The notes under the pieces were generated by a model. That model saw only the letters and a list, made by a program, of their open reading frames with translations. It was not told where the DNA came from and did not search any database. 64,000 nt of DNA, from contig CBDCWE010000003.1 of assembly GCA_965223355.1 (NCBI GenBank), positions 248,001-312,000 on the forward strand, written 5' to 3'. Below, piece by piece: positions 18,196 through 26,792 of the stretch. A program made the position numbers and the translations under genes. Position 1 is the first letter of the stretch. The number at the start of each line of letters is the position of its first letter. The DNA comes from Tectiglobus sp965223355. GTDB lineage: Bacteria; Pseudomonadota; Alphaproteobacteria; Rhizobiales; Hyphomicrobiaceae.

Positions 18196-18542
18196 TGTCC
18201 CCCAGATGCACAACGCCCGCCTCGGAGCGCCGTTCCCAAACTTGCAGACTGTTTCACCTGATTGAGCCCGGCAACTAACATTCCGGACACTGATCGAACC
18301 GTTCCTACAACGCCAGTGCGGCAGCTGAATGACTCAAATTATGACCTACACAGGGCAACCGCCAGGCCATCGCTGACACGTGACGACAAGCAACTTCAAA
18401 GTACCCCTAGTTGATGACGGCCTAGCAAGACCGTTGTCAAGAAATTCACGCGTTCTCGGCCACACCGACCCGCAAACAGAGATCGCCGCCTGATAGAAAC
18501 AACTACATTTTCGCAAGCTGCACGTCAGAATAAGCATAATAA
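18196..18542. other. AT-richer divergent intergenic region
   Basis: 347 bases between the divergent dehydratase and histidine kinase genes, noticeably richer in A and T than its surroundings toward the kinase side. Promoters for both should lie here. No repeat-family copy and no convincing small gene are seen. Confidence 0.4.
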
Positions 18543-19559
18543 ATGCGAAAATTGACGAAATATTTCAAATTTTCGTCTTCGCGAGAAACTAGATTAACTG
18601 GCAGTTATCAAATTCAACGTAGTATTTCCGCAAACGAGGTACACAGAAACATTCATGTCATGTTGAACGGGTCGTTCGGCGGAAGTCGCAGCAACACTCT
18701 GCTCAGTGAGTATTCGTCAATGGTCGGCGATGCTGTACTGCGCAATCGGGCCAAATCAGCAGAGCAGATGGCGCGCCTGGAAATGGAATTGGCCAGCCGC
18801 GTCAAGTCCGATTTCATTTCCAACATGAGCCATGAACTGCGCACACCGCTCAACACGGTGATAGGGTTTTCCAAGCTGCTCTCAAATCATGCCAACAGCC
18901 CGATTTCTAACGAAGATCTGGTCCAATATGCGGAGCTGATACACAAGTCTGCCGAACAGCTCCTGGCCATCATCAACGATATCCTCGACATTTCAAAAAT
19001 CCAGAGTGGCGGCTACTCGTTGGACGACGGCGCGCTTTCGGTCAACGAGATTGTTGACGCCGTTCTGGTACGCCTCGCCGGCCCAGCCGAAGAAGCCAAG
19101 GTCCAGCTCACCGCAAACAAGGACACCTCGCTGCCGGAAATGCGTGGTGATGCAGCAAAGCTCGGGCAGGCCATCGAAAACATTCTCTCGAACGCGATAA
19201 GGTTCACACCGGAAGGCAACGTGGTGGTCACAACCACCGCTAGACCCGCCAACGACGGCGTATGCATTGTCGTTAGCGACACCGGCGTCGGCATGACCCA
19301 GCAAGAGATCGATATCGCGCTTGCACCGTTTGGCCAGGTTGATGGCGCCCGCTCGCGCTGGCGCGAAGGTACCGGCCTCGGGCTGCCGATCGCCCGAGCG
19401 CTCGTCGAACTGCATGGCGGTGAGATTTCGATCTCCAGCAACAAGGGCAACGGCACGGAGGTTTCCATCAATCTGCCGTCCAAACGACACGTGCCGGATA
19501 CGGCTTCGGGCGCGACCGCGCACGCAATCGGGGTTGGGCAGTCGAGCGACCACGTGTAG
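18543..19559 (+). CDS. Soluble sensor histidine kinase
   Basis: 338 residues. A poorly conserved N-terminus (1-75) with no membrane segment or recognisable sensor domain is followed by HisKA with the phospho-acceptor His97 (FISNMSHELRTPLN). Then comes HATPase_c with the N-box QAIENILSNAIRFTPEG, DTGVGM and GTGLGLPIA. It should autophosphorylate in the cytoplasm; no response regulator is adjacent. The start is uncertain: 18543 has no ribosome site and 18660 (MLNGSF) is an alternative. It lies 14 bases upstream of a HerA-like ATPase, suggesting one transcript. Confidence 0.86.
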   Translation: MRKLTKYFKFSSSRETRLTGSYQIQRSISANEVHRNIHVMLNGSFGGSRSNTLLSEYSSMVGDAVLRNRAKSAEQMARLEMELASRVKSDFISNMSHELRTPLNTVIGFSKLLSNHANSPISNEDLVQYAELIHKSAEQLLAIINDILDISKIQSGGYSLDDGALSVNEIVDAVLVRLAGPAEEAKVQLTANKDTSLPEMRGDAAKLGQAIENILSNAIRFTPEGNVVVTTTARPANDGVCIVVSDTGVGMTQQEIDIALAPFGQVDGARSRWREGTGLGLPIARALVELHGGEISISSNKGNGTEVSINLPSKRHVPDTASGATAHAIGVGQSSDHV

Positions 19560-19573
19560 CGGGAAAAACAAGC

Positions 19574-21640
19574 ATGACGGGACTGGCAGAACTACAACGA
19601 CTTCCACCCGCGCGGTCGGACGATGGCTCCATTGGCAGAATTGTTTCGGTGACCGGATCGAAAGCCATCCTGTTGTTGGACAATCACGGCAACAGCCAGG
19701 CCCTGCGGCTGGGCGAACGCCCGGAGATGGGCACTTTGATGGCCATCCCGCAGAGTGAGACGACCGTACTGGCGATTGTCTCGGCGTTAAACGTGCCGGT
19801 TCCGGCCCAGGCAGAAGCCGATGTCGAGATCTGGATCGCCGAACTTGGCCTGGTTGGCGAACTACGTCACTCCGAAGCCGACTCGAGAACCAGTTTCAAC
19901 CGTGGCGTGACGGTCTACCCCTCGCTTGGCGATCGGGTTTGCATTGCCTCGACCGAACAGCTGCAGTTTGCGTTTTGCGGCGATATGCAGGGTTCGGTCC
20001 GCGTTGGCGGTATCCGCCAGGACCCGCGCATCCCGGCCATGGTTCGCGTCGACGAGCTACTGGGCAAGCACTTTGCCGTTCTCGGAACGACAGGCACGGG
20101 TAAATCTTGCACCACCGCCCTGATCCTGCGATCGATCCTGTCCAAGAACCCCAACGCACACATCGTTCTGCTTGATCCCCACAATGAGTATGCGACGGCT
20201 TTCAAGGGCTGGGGGGAGGTTATCTCACCGCGCAACATGCAGTTGCCGTACTGGCTGTTGACGTTTGAGGAACTGGTCGAAGTTCTGATCGGGAGCGTGG
20301 GCGCGCGCAAGCAGGAAGTTGAAATTCTGCAGGAACTGATTCCGATCGCGAAGTCCAACTATTCCTCGAACCGCACCACCAAGGACAACCAGGTCATTCG
20401 TCGTGGTGGCGTCGACAGTTCCCGCTTCACGGTTGACACGCCCGTGCCCTACCGCTTGTCGGACGTTCTTGCGATGATCGATGATCGCATGGGGCGCCTC
20501 GAAAACAAGCGCGATATCCACCCCTATCGGCAATTGCGCCAACGTATTGAAGCGATCTCGCAGGATGGTCGCTACGCCTTCATGTTTGGCCAGCTGACCG
20601 TCTACGACGGCATGGCGCAAATCCTCGGCCGCATTTTCCGCGTTCCGGTCAACGACAAACCGATCACAATTCTCGAGCTCACCGGCCTGCCCACCGAGAT
20701 CGTCAACGTCGTTGTCTCGGTGTTGTGCCGCATGACCTTCGACTTTGCGCTGTGGAGTGAGGGCCACATTCCCGTTACCTTGGTCTGCGAAGAGGCTCAC
20801 CGCTACGTGCCGGCCAACCCGAACACGGGCTTTGAGCCGTGCCGGCGTGCGATTGCGAAGATTGCAAAGGAGGGCCGCAAGTATGGCGCATCACTGTGCA
20901 TCGTCTCGCAACGTCCGGCCGAGGTCGACGCGACCATCCTATCACAGTGCAATACCGTTTTCGCGCTTCGTATGTCGAATGATCGGGACCAGCAGATCGT
21001 TCAGTCGGCGGTTTCCGATACGGGCTCCGGCCTGCTCGAATTCCTACCGGCATTGGGGCAGCGCGAGGCGATCGCCTTCGGCGACGGTGTCACGCTGCCG
21101 GTGAGACTGCGCTTCGATCTCTTGGAACCGGACAACTTGCCGCGATCCTCGACCGCACGGTTCAGCGAAAAGTGGCAGAGTTCACTCGGTGATGAAGAAT
21201 TCCTGACCAAGCTGGTGGAACGTTGGCGCAATTCCGGTGCGTTCGGTGACAAAGCCGAAGATGCCTCCATGCTGGCAGAGGCGATGGGTCTTGGCGATCC
21301 CCAGATGGTGCAGGAACCACCGCCTGCAGCATCTGCCCAGCCAGCCCCAATTGCGCCCTCGCCAAATGCCACACCGCCGACCGCGCCAACAACGCCTGCG
21401 CGCCAACTGGCTGGGCGCATTAGCGCGACGCCTGAAGCGCCGCCGTTGCAATCGGCTGTCGCACGAAACCAATCGCCGCCTCACCCCGGCGCGCCCGCCG
21501 ATCCGCGGCGAGCGCAAGCATTGCGTCGCCGCGCGGCGGCGGCCGGCCCGTCATCGCCGGACGGCGCCGCAGTATCGGGAGCCGATTCCGGCGATGCGCT
21601 GCGCTCAATTCGCGAGCGTCTAATTCAGCGCAAGCGCTGA
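19574..21640 (+). CDS. HerA/DUF87-type ATPase with Pro/Ala-rich tail
   Basis: 688 residues. An N-terminal beta-barrel (HAS-barrel-like, about 15-150) precedes a FtsK/HerA ATPase core with Walker A GTTGTGKSC (171-179), LLDPHNEYA, Walker B LVCEEAHRYV and the sensor IVSQRPAEVD. Residues from about 545 to the end are a low-complexity Pro/Ala tail. HerA proteins are hexameric DNA translocases; archaeal ones act with NurA nuclease in end resection. No NurA-like gene is nearby; instead a histidine kinase precedes it and recR follows convergently. Confidence 0.85.
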   Translation: MTGLAELQRLPPARSDDGSIGRIVSVTGSKAILLLDNHGNSQALRLGERPEMGTLMAIPQSETTVLAIVSALNVPVPAQAEADVEIWIAELGLVGELRHSEADSRTSFNRGVTVYPSLGDRVCIASTEQLQFAFCGDMQGSVRVGGIRQDPRIPAMVRVDELLGKHFAVLGTTGTGKSCTTALILRSILSKNPNAHIVLLDPHNEYATAFKGWGEVISPRNMQLPYWLLTFEELVEVLIGSVGARKQEVEILQELIPIAKSNYSSNRTTKDNQVIRRGGVDSSRFTVDTPVPYRLSDVLAMIDDRMGRLENKRDIHPYRQLRQRIEAISQDGRYAFMFGQLTVYDGMAQILGRIFRVPVNDKPITILELTGLPTEIVNVVVSVLCRMTFDFALWSEGHIPVTLVCEEAHRYVPANPNTGFEPCRRAIAKIAKEGRKYGASLCIVSQRPAEVDATILSQCNTVFALRMSNDRDQQIVQSAVSDTGSGLLEFLPALGQREAIAFGDGVTLPVRLRFDLLEPDNLPRSSTARFSEKWQSSLGDEEFLTKLVERWRNSGAFGDKAEDASMLAEAMGLGDPQMVQEPPPAASAQPAPIAPSPNATPPTAPTTPARQLAGRISATPEAPPLQSAVARNQSPPHPGAPADPRRAQALRRRAAAAGPSSPDGAAVSGADSGDALRSIRERLIQRKR

Positions 21641-21729
21641 TCCGGCAACTGCCGCGCCGGTCATCAGATCGAAACCAGTCCGCCGCGCATTGGTCGGCTT
21701 CGGCAACGTCTCGGCAAGCCTGAGGATTA

Positions 21730-22338
21730 TCAGACGGCTCTGCGTGATTTGATCGCGGCGGCCAAAGTGCCCTCGTCGAGGTAGTCGAGTTCGCCGCCGA
21801 CGGGCACGCCCTGGGCCAGACGGGTGACCTTGACGTCGGCGTTCTCCAGGGCTTCGGTCAGGTAGTGGGCCGTCGATTGTCCTTCTACCGTAACGTTCAA
21901 TGCCAGCACTATTTCCTCGACGTCCGGCGCGTGCGCACGCGTGATCAGCTTGGCGATATTGAGGCGTTCCGGACCGACGCCATCCAATGGCGACAGATGC
22001 CCGCCAAGGACGTGGAAGTGTCCTTTGACAACACCGGCGCGTTCAAGCGCCCAAAGATCAGCGATATCTTCAACGACAACGATCATGGCCGGATCGCGGC
22101 GCGGGTTGGCGCAGATCGAGCATGGCGAAACGGTGTCGATGTTGCCGCAGCTCGGGCAGTCGACGAGTTTTTCCGATGCAGCACGCATCGCCTCAGCCAA
22201 CGGGTTGAGCAGATCTTCACGCCGCTTGAGCAGCGCCAGCGCCGCCTTGCGCGCAGAGCGATGGCCAAGCCCGGGCAGCCGCGCCAGCAGCTGCACCAGG
22301 CGCTCGATTTCCGGTCCGCCGATCCTTTTGATGCTCAT
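21730..22338 (-). CDS. recR: Recombination mediator RecR
   Basis: Works with RecO/RecF to load RecA on gapped DNA. The 202-residue length is normal. It has the helix-hairpin-helix LPGLGHRSARKAAL, a four-cysteine zinc finger (Cys61, Cys64, Cys73, Cys76) and a Toprim domain starting IVVVEDIADLWALE. In most alphaproteobacteria recR directly follows dnaX-ybaB; here those genes are about 10 kb away at 32.5-34.7 kb. It is convergent with the HerA-like gene. Confidence 0.96.
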   Translation of the reverse strand: MSIKRIGGPEIERLVQLLARLPGLGHRSARKAALALLKRREDLLNPLAEAMRAASEKLVDCPSCGNIDTVSPCSICANPRRDPAMIVVVEDIADLWALERAGVVKGHFHVLGGHLSPLDGVGPERLNIAKLITRAHAPDVEEIVLALNVTVEGQSTAHYLTEALENADVKVTRLAQGVPVGGELDYLDEGTLAAAIKSRRAV

Positions 22339-22417
22339 CGGCCTGCCGATGCCTCGCTCTCAGTTGTGCCGGTTACGGCCGTTGATTAGCTGATTTGCAG
22401 TGCAGATGGCCGCCAGA

Positions 22418-23632
22418 TCATGCGTTGTCAACGGCGCATCCACTGCTAATCAACGCATCGACCGCCACGTCATCGAGGCCGGCTTCCTTGAGGATCTCGC
22501 GTGTCTGCTGGCCGAGCCGCGGTGGGACATGGCGTAAGGTCTCGCCAGGAGACTTCGAAAATCGCAGGGGTGGTGTCGTGGTTTTGAGGGCGCCCTCCGT
22601 CGGATGCTCGTACACGTGAAAGAAGCCGGTGGCCTTCAAATGTTCGTCGCTTGTAAGATCCTCAAGCCGGTTGACGCGCTCCGACGGCACATCGGCCTCG
22701 GCCAGCACGACCTCCCACTCGGCCGTCGTCTTTTCGACCATGATCTCGGCGATCATGGCATACATCTCGGCGTTGCGACTGGCCCGCAATCGCGCGTCAT
22801 TGGTCAGCGGATCGTCGACCATATCGGCCCGCCCGGCCGCTTTGAAGAAGTTCTGCCACTGCCGATTGTTGTAGGGCAGCACGACCATAAATCCGTCCTT
22901 GGTGCGATGTGGCCGGCGATGCTCCACGAGCACGCGCGAATAGCCCATCGCATCGATCTGCGGCTCGAACACGGCCCCGGCCATATGCTCCGCCAGCGAA
23001 AATGAGGTTACGCTTTCAAACATCGGCACCTCGACTTGCTGGCCTTCGCCCGTACGTTGGCGATGATAAAGAGCCATGCTGATCGCAGCAACCGCATGCA
23101 GACCGGAGACCTTGTCGGCCATCACCATCGGCGCGAACTCGGGCGCCGCCGCGCCCCTCTTCATCGCCAGGTCTGCGATCCCCGACATCCCCTGGATGAC
23201 ATCGTCATAGGCCGGTCGCTCTGCATAAGGTCCATCCGAGCGGAACCCCCAGGCCGAGCAATAGACGATATCTGGCCGCGCCCGAGCGACATCCTCGTAG
23301 CCAAGGCCAAGCTTGCGGATCGCCTGCGGCCGGATGGAATGCACAAACACATCGGCCGTGGCGCAGAGCTTGAGCAATGCAGCCCGCGCGTCGGCTTTCT
23401 TCAGGTCGAGAACCGCGCTACGCTTGTTGCGATTGATATTGAGATAGACGGCGCCCATGCCGGTCGAGCGACTGGCCGATGCAGCGCGCATGATATCACC
23501 GTCCGGCGGCTCGATTTTGAGGACGTCAGCCCCCATGTCGCCCAGCATTTGGGTCGCATAGGGCCCGAAAACGACCGAGGTCAAGTCGACGATGCGAACG
23601 CCTTGGAGCGGGCCGGTTGCTGTGTTGGTCAC
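22418..23632 (-). CDS. CaiB/BaiF family (class III) CoA-transferase
   Basis: 404-residue CoA-transferase of the formyl-CoA/succinyl-CoA:carboxylate type. It has VRIVDLTSVVFGPYATQML near the N-terminus, the CoA-binding segment NKRSAVLDLK, and RPAYDDVIQG with the catalytic aspartate at 143. The substrate acid cannot be read from the sequence. It is divergent from the DUF3095-like gene with about 95 bases between the starts. A stand-alone gene, not next to an acyl-CoA dehydrogenase. Confidence 0.9.
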   Translation of the reverse strand: MTNTATGPLQGVRIVDLTSVVFGPYATQMLGDMGADVLKIEPPDGDIMRAASASRSTGMGAVYLNINRNKRSAVLDLKKADARAALLKLCATADVFVHSIRPQAIRKLGLGYEDVARARPDIVYCSAWGFRSDGPYAERPAYDDVIQGMSGIADLAMKRGAAAPEFAPMVMADKVSGLHAVAAISMALYHRQRTGEGQQVEVPMFESVTSFSLAEHMAGAVFEPQIDAMGYSRVLVEHRRPHRTKDGFMVVLPYNNRQWQNFFKAAGRADMVDDPLTNDARLRASRNAEMYAMIAEIMVEKTTAEWEVVLAEADVPSERVNRLEDLTSDEHLKATGFFHVYEHPTEGALKTTTPPLRFSKSPGETLRHVPPRLGQQTREILKEAGLDDVAVDALISSGCAVDNA

Positions 23633-23727
23633 GGATGTCTCATTTGAAAGGGCAATGGGCGTCGATATTTATACCGAAGCGACGACCCTGCAAATCGCAA
23701 CGCGGATATTCTATTGGCCGGAGGACG

Positions 23728-24909
23728 ATGTCGGTTTCAGACGAGATTGAGGAACTCGTAGCGCGGCTGCCGCGGCTGCAGGAGTTCGGTGATGTCGCAA
23801 ATGCCGCAGCCTATCATCCGGTTCCGGTTGACTGGCTGCTCGCTGTTGCCGACGTCGTCGACTCGACTGGTGCGATTGCCGCCGGCGACTACAAGTCCGT
23901 CAACATGGTCGGCGCCAGCGTTATTGCGGCGGCCCGCAACGCCCTTGGTGCTAAGCGGATGCCGTTCGTGTTCGGCGGCGACGGCGCCGTGTTCGCGGTA
24001 CCAGCCTCCGGGCGCGGTTTGGCGCAACGGGCCCTGGCCTCGGTTGCCGTCTGGTCGTCGGAAGCAATCGGGCTGACGTTACGCACGGCACTGGTGCCAA
24101 CGGAAGACATTCGCGCCGCCGGCCATGATGTTCGTTTGGCGCTGTTCGATGTCTCACCGTCCCTCAGTTATGCCATGTTTGCCGGCGGCGGCGTCGCCTG
24201 GGCAGAGGCCCAAATGAAGTCCGGCCACTATCGGATCGAGGCTGCCCCTGCCGGCAGCCGGCCGGATCTCGACGGCCTGTCTTGCCGTTGGCAGCCGATC
24301 AGGCCGTTGCGCGGCACGATTGCATCTTTGCTGGTCCTAAGACAGCCGGGCGCTGATCTGGACAACTATCGGACGCTGGTTCGCGACATTGTCGCCTTCA
24401 TCGATCAACGCGAAATTGCGGAGGGCCGGCCGGTCTCGTTCAAGACCGCCAAGTTCGCGCTCAGTCCGCGCGCCATCGATCTTGAACTGCGCACGAGCAA
24501 CCGCGGCGGCAGCTATTTTTGGCGCTGGATTAAAATGGCAGCCTTCCATGTCATGGTGCGCTGGATCTTCCGCTTTGGCATTCGGGTCGGCGGTTTTGAT
24601 CCCAACCGCTATCGCCGCGAAACGGTCCGCAATACGGATTTTCGCAAGTTCGAAGACGGTCTCAAACTGACCATCGACTGTTCACCTGCAACCTTCGATG
24701 GTCTCAGCGCCATGCTTGCGCGGGCCGAACAGGACGGCACCGCACACTTCGGCATCCATCAGCAGCGGTCTGCACTGATGACATGCATCGTGCAGACGGC
24801 GCAGGAAGCCGACCACATTCACTTCGTCGACGGCGCCGAGGGGGGCTATGCCAAGGCCGCTGAACTCATGAAGGCCAAGGCATCGGACCCGGCGTCGATG
24901 CAGGTCTGA
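23728..24909 (+). CDS. DUF3095-like protein with nucleotide-cyclase-like fold
   Basis: 393 residues. ADVVDSTGAI near residue 40 and VFGGDGAVFAVP near 90 resemble the metal-binding strands of class III nucleotidyl cyclases, and the overall pattern matches DUF3095 as I know it. Whether it makes a cyclic nucleotide is unknown. ATG at 23728 has GGAGGA upstream; the frame to 23617 is not used. A Trp/Phe-rich stretch around residue 265 (SYFWRWIKMAAFHVMVRWIF) may be an amphipathic or membrane-contacting helix. Confidence 0.72.
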   Translation: MSVSDEIEELVARLPRLQEFGDVANAAAYHPVPVDWLLAVADVVDSTGAIAAGDYKSVNMVGASVIAAARNALGAKRMPFVFGGDGAVFAVPASGRGLAQRALASVAVWSSEAIGLTLRTALVPTEDIRAAGHDVRLALFDVSPSLSYAMFAGGGVAWAEAQMKSGHYRIEAAPAGSRPDLDGLSCRWQPIRPLRGTIASLLVLRQPGADLDNYRTLVRDIVAFIDQREIAEGRPVSFKTAKFALSPRAIDLELRTSNRGGSYFWRWIKMAAFHVMVRWIFRFGIRVGGFDPNRYRRETVRNTDFRKFEDGLKLTIDCSPATFDGLSAMLARAEQDGTAHFGIHQQRSALMTCIVQTAQEADHIHFVDGAEGGYAKAAELMKAKASDPASMQV

Positions 24910-24946
24910 ATTGCAGGCAGCGCCCGCATCCGAAGTTCCCCCGCGC

Positions 24947-25264
24947 TTAGCTGCAGGAGACCTTCTTCAAGTACCTCTTGTCGGCAAAGCCGCGAACGCC
25001 GGCTTTGGTTCTGACCGGACACCAGAAACCACGAAACGCGCAAAAGCGCTTCCATTTGGCGAGCTTCTGTCCCCTGACGGCAACGCCGACAATGCGCGAC
25101 CGGCTGAAGGACAAGCGGCGACTGTGGAGTGACTTGGCTTTGACGACTTTGAAGCATCCGTAAGGGCTCGTCTGAGCCTGTGCCGTCGCGGTGACAAGTG
25201 CCAGGCCGATCACCGCCGAGAGGCCGGCCAACGCCATACGCCGGAAAACGCGCGAGCTGTTCAT
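24947..25264 (-). CDS. Small secreted basic protein, unknown function
   Basis: 105 residues from the ATG at 25264 (GGAG seven bases upstream). The first 30 residues form a clear signal peptide ending AQA. The mature part is rich in Lys and Arg with five cysteines (YGCFKVVKAKSLHSR, then RFCAFRGFWCPVRTK and VSCS), suggesting a disulfide-bonded periplasmic protein. The GFADKRYLKK end resembles bacterial SH3 domains, so a degenerate SH3 fold is possible. It is convergent with the DUF3095-like gene. Confidence 0.68.
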   Translation of the reverse strand: MNSSRVFRRMALAGLSAVIGLALVTATAQAQTSPYGCFKVVKAKSLHSRRLSFSRSRIVGVAVRGQKLAKWKRFCAFRGFWCPVRTKAGVRGFADKRYLKKVSCS

Positions 25265-25358
25265 CGCAAACTCCATCCCTCAAAAAAACTTGACATTGCC
25301 CGGCAACTATGCGCCGGCCCGTATAAAGTTGTAAACTGAATAAATTCTCTCTCTCACG

Positions 25359-26162
25359 TCACCCGGCCAGCAGCACCGGAAACGCATCACCTGTCAGATC
25401 GTCGCCGTCGCCCAGCGTCACGTCGGGAAACGGTGGCGATGTTTTGTGGCCGTCACGGCGCACGAATTTCGCGCCATCACCGAGGAGGCGCAGCGAAAAT
25501 GCCCGCCGTTGCGCGCTCGGGCTGTTGTTGACCGGTGCGCCGTGCACCGTCCTGTAGTCGAACGCGACGGCGTCGCCGGGTGACAATGCCCAGCCGCGAA
25601 TATCAAACGCCGCACGATTGGCATTGATGTCCGGGACGGCTTCAAGCCCGTCATTTTCGTTGAGCGGATTGCCATTGAAAAACTGCGGCTGGAAGACCTT
25701 GCCGGAGATGTGGGATCCGGCCACGAACTCAAGCGTGCGTTCGCGCGGGACATCGTCGAGCGGGATCCAGAGGCTGACGGTTTGCCGCGCCTTGACGCAA
25801 TAATAGGGCGCATCCTGGTGCCACGGCGTGACGACTCCGGCTTTGGCCTCTTTGACAAGCACGTGTTCATGAAAGAGCTGCACGGATGCGCTGCCCATCA
25901 GGTCGCGACCGATTTCAGCGGCGGGCGAGTTGAAAACAAAGTCGCGATACTGGGGTATGCGCTGCCAGTTGCAGTAATCGCTCAAGAAGCGACCGCCACC
26001 GTCCGCGCCGGTGTAGCTGCGCCCGAACGGTCCGGGGTTGGCAATGTTGAAATCGACCCCGGCGCGCAACGTCTCGACCCAGTCGACAAACGGCGCCCGG
26101 ATGACGGCGACCCCGTGTTCGTGGAAATCCTTGATCGTTAGCTCATCGACTTTGAATGGCAT
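25359..26162 (-). CDS. Phytanoyl-CoA dioxygenase family protein (PhyH)
   Basis: 267-residue Fe(II)/2-oxoglutarate-dependent oxygenase. The iron ligands are His115 and Asp117 (TPWHQDAPYY) and His207 (DYRTVHGAP), with Arg219 or Arg220 for 2-oxoglutarate. It probably hydroxylates a small organic compound; the substrate is not predictable. The ATG at 26162 is preferred since the upstream frame to 26309 is unlike the family. A second family member lies at 53.7-54.5 kb and differs considerably in sequence. Confidence 0.88.
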   Translation of the reverse strand: MPFKVDELTIKDFHEHGVAVIRAPFVDWVETLRAGVDFNIANPGPFGRSYTGADGGGRFLSDYCNWQRIPQYRDFVFNSPAAEIGRDLMGSASVQLFHEHVLVKEAKAGVVTPWHQDAPYYCVKARQTVSLWIPLDDVPRERTLEFVAGSHISGKVFQPQFFNGNPLNENDGLEAVPDINANRAAFDIRGWALSPGDAVAFDYRTVHGAPVNNSPSAQRRAFSLRLLGDGAKFVRRDGHKTSPPFPDVTLGDGDDLTGDAFPVLLAG

Positions 26163-26295
26163 GGCAGCAAACCGCGCTTGTGATGGGATCAGAGACCGCG
26201 AATGTGCCGCATCCTGGGCGGTACTGCAACGCCGGCGTTTCGACCGTTGCGCAAACCCATCGCTGGCGTGAGCCAAGTTGAAACGCAAACAACGA

Positions 26296-26332
26296 ACTCG
26301 TGGTCTCAATCACCTACAAAGGCGCATTCAGC
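26296..26332 (+). repeat. Family C type end (decayed)
   Basis: GTGGTCTCAATCACCTACAA then GGCGCATTCAGCAATGG, a decayed version of the family C end TAGTGGTCTCAATCACCTAA. The GGTGCATTCAG that follows repeats the motif once more. No opposite end is found within a few hundred bases. Confidence 0.45.
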
Positions 26333-26443
26333 AATGGTGCATTCAGGCGATCGGCGCCGGAGTGATGCGGCGTTTAAGATTGCCGGCACCACCCACGTCC
26401 GCCGCAGGGCGGGCCAATCCGGCTCTCAGCCGCAACGGCACGC

Positions 26444-26582
26444 TAGATCATCTTTGTGCTTTAAGTTGGAACCGCTATTGCGGTTCCAACTTAAAGCACA
26501 AAGATGATCGCCACTTTAGAGGCGAGCAACTTTCTGCCTTTATTCGGGATCGTTCCGATTCCGAATAAAGGCAGGTTGCTCC
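26444..26582 (-). repeat. Double-hairpin repeat, family A copy 2
   Basis: A complete element in reverse orientation, from CTAGATCATCTTTGTGC to GGCAGGTTGCTCC. Hairpin 2 here has a 29-base perfect stem (GATCATCTTTGTGC outward arm). It lies in the 630-base gap upstream of both the dioxygenase (minus) and the proline racemase homologue (plus). The right TA is lost. Confidence 0.92.
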
Positions 26583-26792
26583 ATGGTCGACATGACGACT
26601 GCAACTGCGCTCGATCCCACAGGCAGCGCCGATAACGACCCAGATAGGCTTCTGAATGTTCACATCTACAGCGCCCGCAGCGAGACCAACTGCGGCCCTC
26701 GGCCACACTGTGCTGCAGCATTGCCTTTGCGTTTTAGCCGGCCTCGGACCAAGATCGAGCCGATCGGACCCGACAGCTGAACAGAGGCCGCC

